Source of the DNA: a bacterium
GTDB taxonomy: Bacteria > Desulfobacterota > Anaeroferrophillalia > Anaeroferrophillales > Anaeroferrophillaceae
Assembly: GCA_029940125.1 (NCBI GenBank)
Contig: JAOZRP010000124.1
Coordinates: 1 to 7,011 of the forward strand
Length of the DNA: 7,011 nt
Reading direction: 5' to 3'
The translations under genes and the position numbers were made by a program. Numbering within the stretch: position 1 is the first letter of the stretch; each line of letters starts with the position of its first letter. The notes beneath the pieces were generated by a model that was given only the letters and a program-made list of their open reading frames with translations, had not been told where the DNA came from and ran no database searches. Positions 5,580 through 7,011 of the stretch are shown piece after piece.

Positions 5580-6005
5580 ATGAAACTTCATGATTGTACC
5601 TATTTCCTGGCCAATCGCTTGACCAGGTCATTGAAACGGGCTTTTGACAACCGTCTGGCGCCCCACGGTTTAACGGCGGCTACCTGGTGTGTCATGATGG
5701 CCTTGGCGGAAAACGGTCCCTTGACCCAGAAACAGCTGTCGGAAACCCTGGCTCTGGAAAATCCCACGGTTACCAGAACCATTGATCGCCTGGTGGACAA
5801 GGGCTTTGTCGTTCGTCAACCGGTCCTCCGAGATCGGCGGTACTATACCATTTCCCTGACTGAAAAAGGGAAGAAAATCCAGCGTCAGATCAATGAAGTG
5901 GGTCAATGTTTCATGGGCTGGGTAACCCGCGACCTGGAGAAAGAAGAACTGCAGCTGTTTAAAAAGCTCCTGGTCCGAGTCAGTGACCAGGCCCGGGTTG
6001 GGTGA
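5580..6005 (+). CDS. MarR-family transcriptional regulator
   Basis: This 141-residue winged helix-turn-helix dimer has the usual MarR length. Helix 1 starts in YFLANRLTRSLKRAFDNRLAPHGLT (8-32). The HTH spans about 48-72: PLTQKQLSETL, then recognition helix NPTVTRTIDRLVDKGFV. The wing has RDRRYYTISLTEKG with the conserved Asp85 and Arg87, and a C-terminal dimerisation helix follows. Three cysteines (6, 37, 109) could allow redox sensing, but they do not match a known OhrR pattern closely. An in-frame TGA lies three codons before ATG 5580, so no longer start is possible; there is no clear Shine-Dalgarno. The palindrome upstream suggests autorepression. Its stop touches the ATG of the next Cys-rich frame, so that gene is the likely co-transcribed target. 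Confidence 0.92.
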   Translation: MKLHDCTYFLANRLTRSLKRAFDNRLAPHGLTAATWCVMMALAENGPLTQKQLSETLALENPTVTRTIDRLVDKGFVVRQPVLRDRRYYTISLTEKGKKIQRQINEVGQCFMGWVTRDLEKEELQLFKKLLVRVSDQARVG

Positions 6006-6737
6006 ATGGGAGGCTGTGTCTGTTCCAATCCCTGGTTTTCGGATGATGGGATAAATGGTTGGATAGGATGCCAGATGGATGATAGCGAATGTTTTACGGC
6101 TTATTGCGAACTGTGCAGAAAATTAAATGTTTTCTTCGGTAAATATATTGCGGCTTATTGCCGCAACTGTCAGCAGGTTTTGCGACGTCTGCCGGGTGGT
6201 GAATGTTACAAATTGACTGCCGGGGTATTTCCTGGTTGCTGTCATCGGGGCGCTGGAGATATTTTCAGGTTGGAAGGTGTTGAATCGGGGAGTAAGCTGT
6301 CTGATGGTATTACAGCATTGCTCCAAAAAGCCCGGAATGATAGGATGAAAACCATGGAAGCGTTCGAGCCGTTGTATGAACTTGAAAATTGTCGTACGGG
6401 AGAACGCCTGGTCGGGGAGCATTGTCGTTATTTTGGTACCTGTGGCTGTTGCCTGGATGAATTGAAGGGACCATTGTGCATCAATTTCATTTGTCCTCCC
6501 ATTCGCGATGATTTGCTGGAAGCCGCTGGTGATGATGGGTGGATTGTGGGACCGGAGCATGATTTTCTCGGAATATATCAGCTGCTGTCGCTTTTAGGAA
6601 CTGTTTCAAAGATCCGGTGGCAGCAGGAAGCGGCTGCCTTTGACAGCCGTCTGTCAAAGCTTGATAAAGCCTGTGAACGGTTTGTTGCCGGTCGGCGGCA
6701 AAAATCACTGTATGATTGCTTCTGTCTGGCGGCATGA
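6006..6737 (+). CDS. Cys-rich protein with CPPIRD motif, uncharacterised
   Basis: I do not recognise a named family. The full frame has 243 residues with 20 cysteines. Pairs CELC (34-37) and CRNC (52-55) are followed by CYKL (67), CCH (78-80), a dense cluster between 129 and 163 (C129, C140, C146, CC148-149, C158, C163) ending in CPPIRD, and a terminal CFC (238-240). The cluster HCRYFGTCGCCLDELKGPLC...C recalls the zinc/iron-chelating YkgJ-type cysteine arrangement, so metal or Fe-S binding is likely (inference). There is no signal peptide or membrane segment. The first ATG (6006) abuts the MarR stop without a good ribosome site. ATG at 6075 (residue 24), preceded by GGATAGGA, removes three stray cysteines and may be the true start. 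Cotranscription with the MarR gene suggests it is a regulated target or partner. Confidence 0.72.
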   Translation: MGGCVCSNPWFSDDGINGWIGCQMDDSECFTAYCELCRKLNVFFGKYIAAYCRNCQQVLRRLPGGECYKLTAGVFPGCCHRGAGDIFRLEGVESGSKLSDGITALLQKARNDRMKTMEAFEPLYELENCRTGERLVGEHCRYFGTCGCCLDELKGPLCINFICPPIRDDLLEAAGDDGWIVGPEHDFLGIYQLLSLLGTVSKIRWQQEAAAFDSRLSKLDKACERFVAGRRQKSLYDCFCLAA

Positions 6738-6761
6738 CGTTTGTATTTGTTTTTCATCAGT

Positions 6762-6813
6762 TTAGTGCCTTACAGGTTATTTTCTGGTTTGAAAAACAAG
6801 AAAATGTTCTGAT
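6762..6813 (-). repeat. Degenerate third copy of the edge repeat
   Basis: TTAGTGCCTTAC (6762-6773) and AAAAACAAGAAA (6792-6803) match the two ends of the right copy (6872-6945) in the same orientation. The middle is shorter and unrelated. The reverse complement carries the same TAAGGCACTAA core as the left copy (45-55). This makes a pair of same-orientation copies about 110 bp apart at the right edge. Confidence 0.6.
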
Positions 6814-6871
6814 AAGAGCACTTATTTGCGGGCCGAAAAGACCCGTTTGGGTTGCGGGATTTGTTCCCGCA
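6812..6871 (+). other. Run of small stem-loops between two repeat copies
   Basis: Three adjacent hairpins can be drawn: ATAAG/CTTAT (6812-6816 with 6821-6825, loop AGCA), CGGG/CCCG (6829-6832 with 6842-6845) and the strongest, TGCGGGA/TCCCGCA (6853-6859 with 6865-6871, loop TTTGT). None is followed by a U-tract on the plus strand, so they are not typical terminators. No known riboswitch consensus is recognisable. They may belong to the repeat element or to a structured RNA. Confidence 0.45.
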
Positions 6872-6954
6872 TTAGTACCTTACGCCTGAAAGGCTGTCAC
6901 TCTTTTCAGTACCCCCTTGAGGGGTATAAAAAACAAGAAATTGTCAGGAATGCT
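6872..6954 (-). repeat. Right copy of the edge repeat, with internal hairpin
   Basis: This is the inverted partner of 1-55: 6928-6954 pairs with 1-27, and 6872-6898 with 29-55. The 29-base insert 6899-6927 contains the hairpin TACCCC/GGGGTA (6910-6915 with 6921-6926). GCCTGAAAGGC (6884-6894) is a second small hairpin. Read on the minus strand, one frame is open from the window edge to a TAA at 6880-6882 and includes the SIPDNFLFF also encoded by the left copy. Confidence 0.7.
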
Positions 6955-7011
6955 TGAGGATGTTCGGGCTTGGCTCGTAGCGGTATTGGCCGCCGAACGA
7001 ATCACACGATG
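6950..7011 (+). other. Window edge, possible start of a rightward gene or end of a leftward one
   Basis: An ATG at 6950 opens a frame reading MLEDVRAWLVAVLAAERITR to the window edge, with AGGA directly against it, which is too close for a normal ribosome site. The minus strand is also open across this stretch (43 codons, stop at 6880-6882). With about 60 bases visible, neither can be called a gene. Confidence 0.2.

Noticed and set aside
6910..6926. TACCCC/GGGGTA hairpin as an intrinsic terminator
   Set aside because: On the plus strand it is followed by an A-run, and on the minus strand the T-run comes before the stem, so neither direction has the stem-then-U order.
6812..6949. Riboswitch or known ncRNA in the right-hand intergenic stretch
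   Set aside because: I compared by eye with c-di-GMP, SAM, TPP, cobalamin, glycine and fluoride riboswitch cores and saw no match; the segment is better explained by repeat copies and small hairpins.
1..7011. CRISPR array, tRNA, rRNA, transposase or integrase
   Set aside because: No regularly spaced repeats with unique spacers, no cloverleaf-like segment, and no mobile-element gene could be recognised on either strand.

Overview
This window carries eight protein-coding genes plus a repeat-rich edge at each end. The gene set is a ChaN-type lipoprotein with a PDZ domain, a DUF3786 protein, an XRE-cupin regulator, a cysteine-rich 'CCPPIR' protein, a hot-dog thioesterase, a FucA-type aldolase and a MarR regulator with a cysteine-rich partner. 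This mix, with moderately high GC and Shine-Dalgarno-led operons, best fits a Gram-negative anaerobe of the former Deltaproteobacteria (Desulfobacterota or relatives). That placement is inference from family knowledge; there is no rRNA or marker gene here.

Layout. (1) Positions 1-55 hold a repeat that reappears inverted at the right end. (2) 105-1981 (+) is a two-gene operon with a 4-nt ATGA overlap: a ChaN/Tiki-like lipoprotein with a C-terminal PDZ domain, then a DUF3786 protein. It ends in a 9-bp stem-loop at the convergent junction. (3) 2039-5318 (-) is a five-gene leftward block. In transcription order it holds an XRE-cupin regulator, a Cys-rich CCPPIR protein, a 4HBT thioesterase, a class II aldolase and, after a 107-bp gap, a Met-rich exported protein. 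(4) 5319-5579 is a divergent, AT-rich regulatory region with a good sigma70-like promoter on each strand and a SlyA-like palindrome. (5) 5580-6737 (+) is a MarR regulator followed, with no gap, by a protein with 20 cysteines. (6) 6738-7011 has no convincing gene. It holds two more copies of the left-end repeat and a chain of small stem-loops.

How the parts may work together. The XRE-cupin and MarR genes face each other across one control region, so their expression may be linked. Each is followed directly by an uncharacterised Cys-rich protein containing the same hexapeptide, CPPIRD. This symmetric arrangement (regulator plus Cys-rich partner on each side) is the most notable functional hint in the window. 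The thioesterase and aldolase suggest acyl-CoA and sugar-phosphate metabolism in the leftward operon, but the substrates cannot be read from sequence. The best non-coding signal is the repeat family at the edges. The two best copies are in opposite orientation, and in their outer 27 bp they differ by three pyrimidine transitions spaced exactly three bases apart. No CRISPR array, tRNA, rRNA, transposase or recognisable riboswitch was found.
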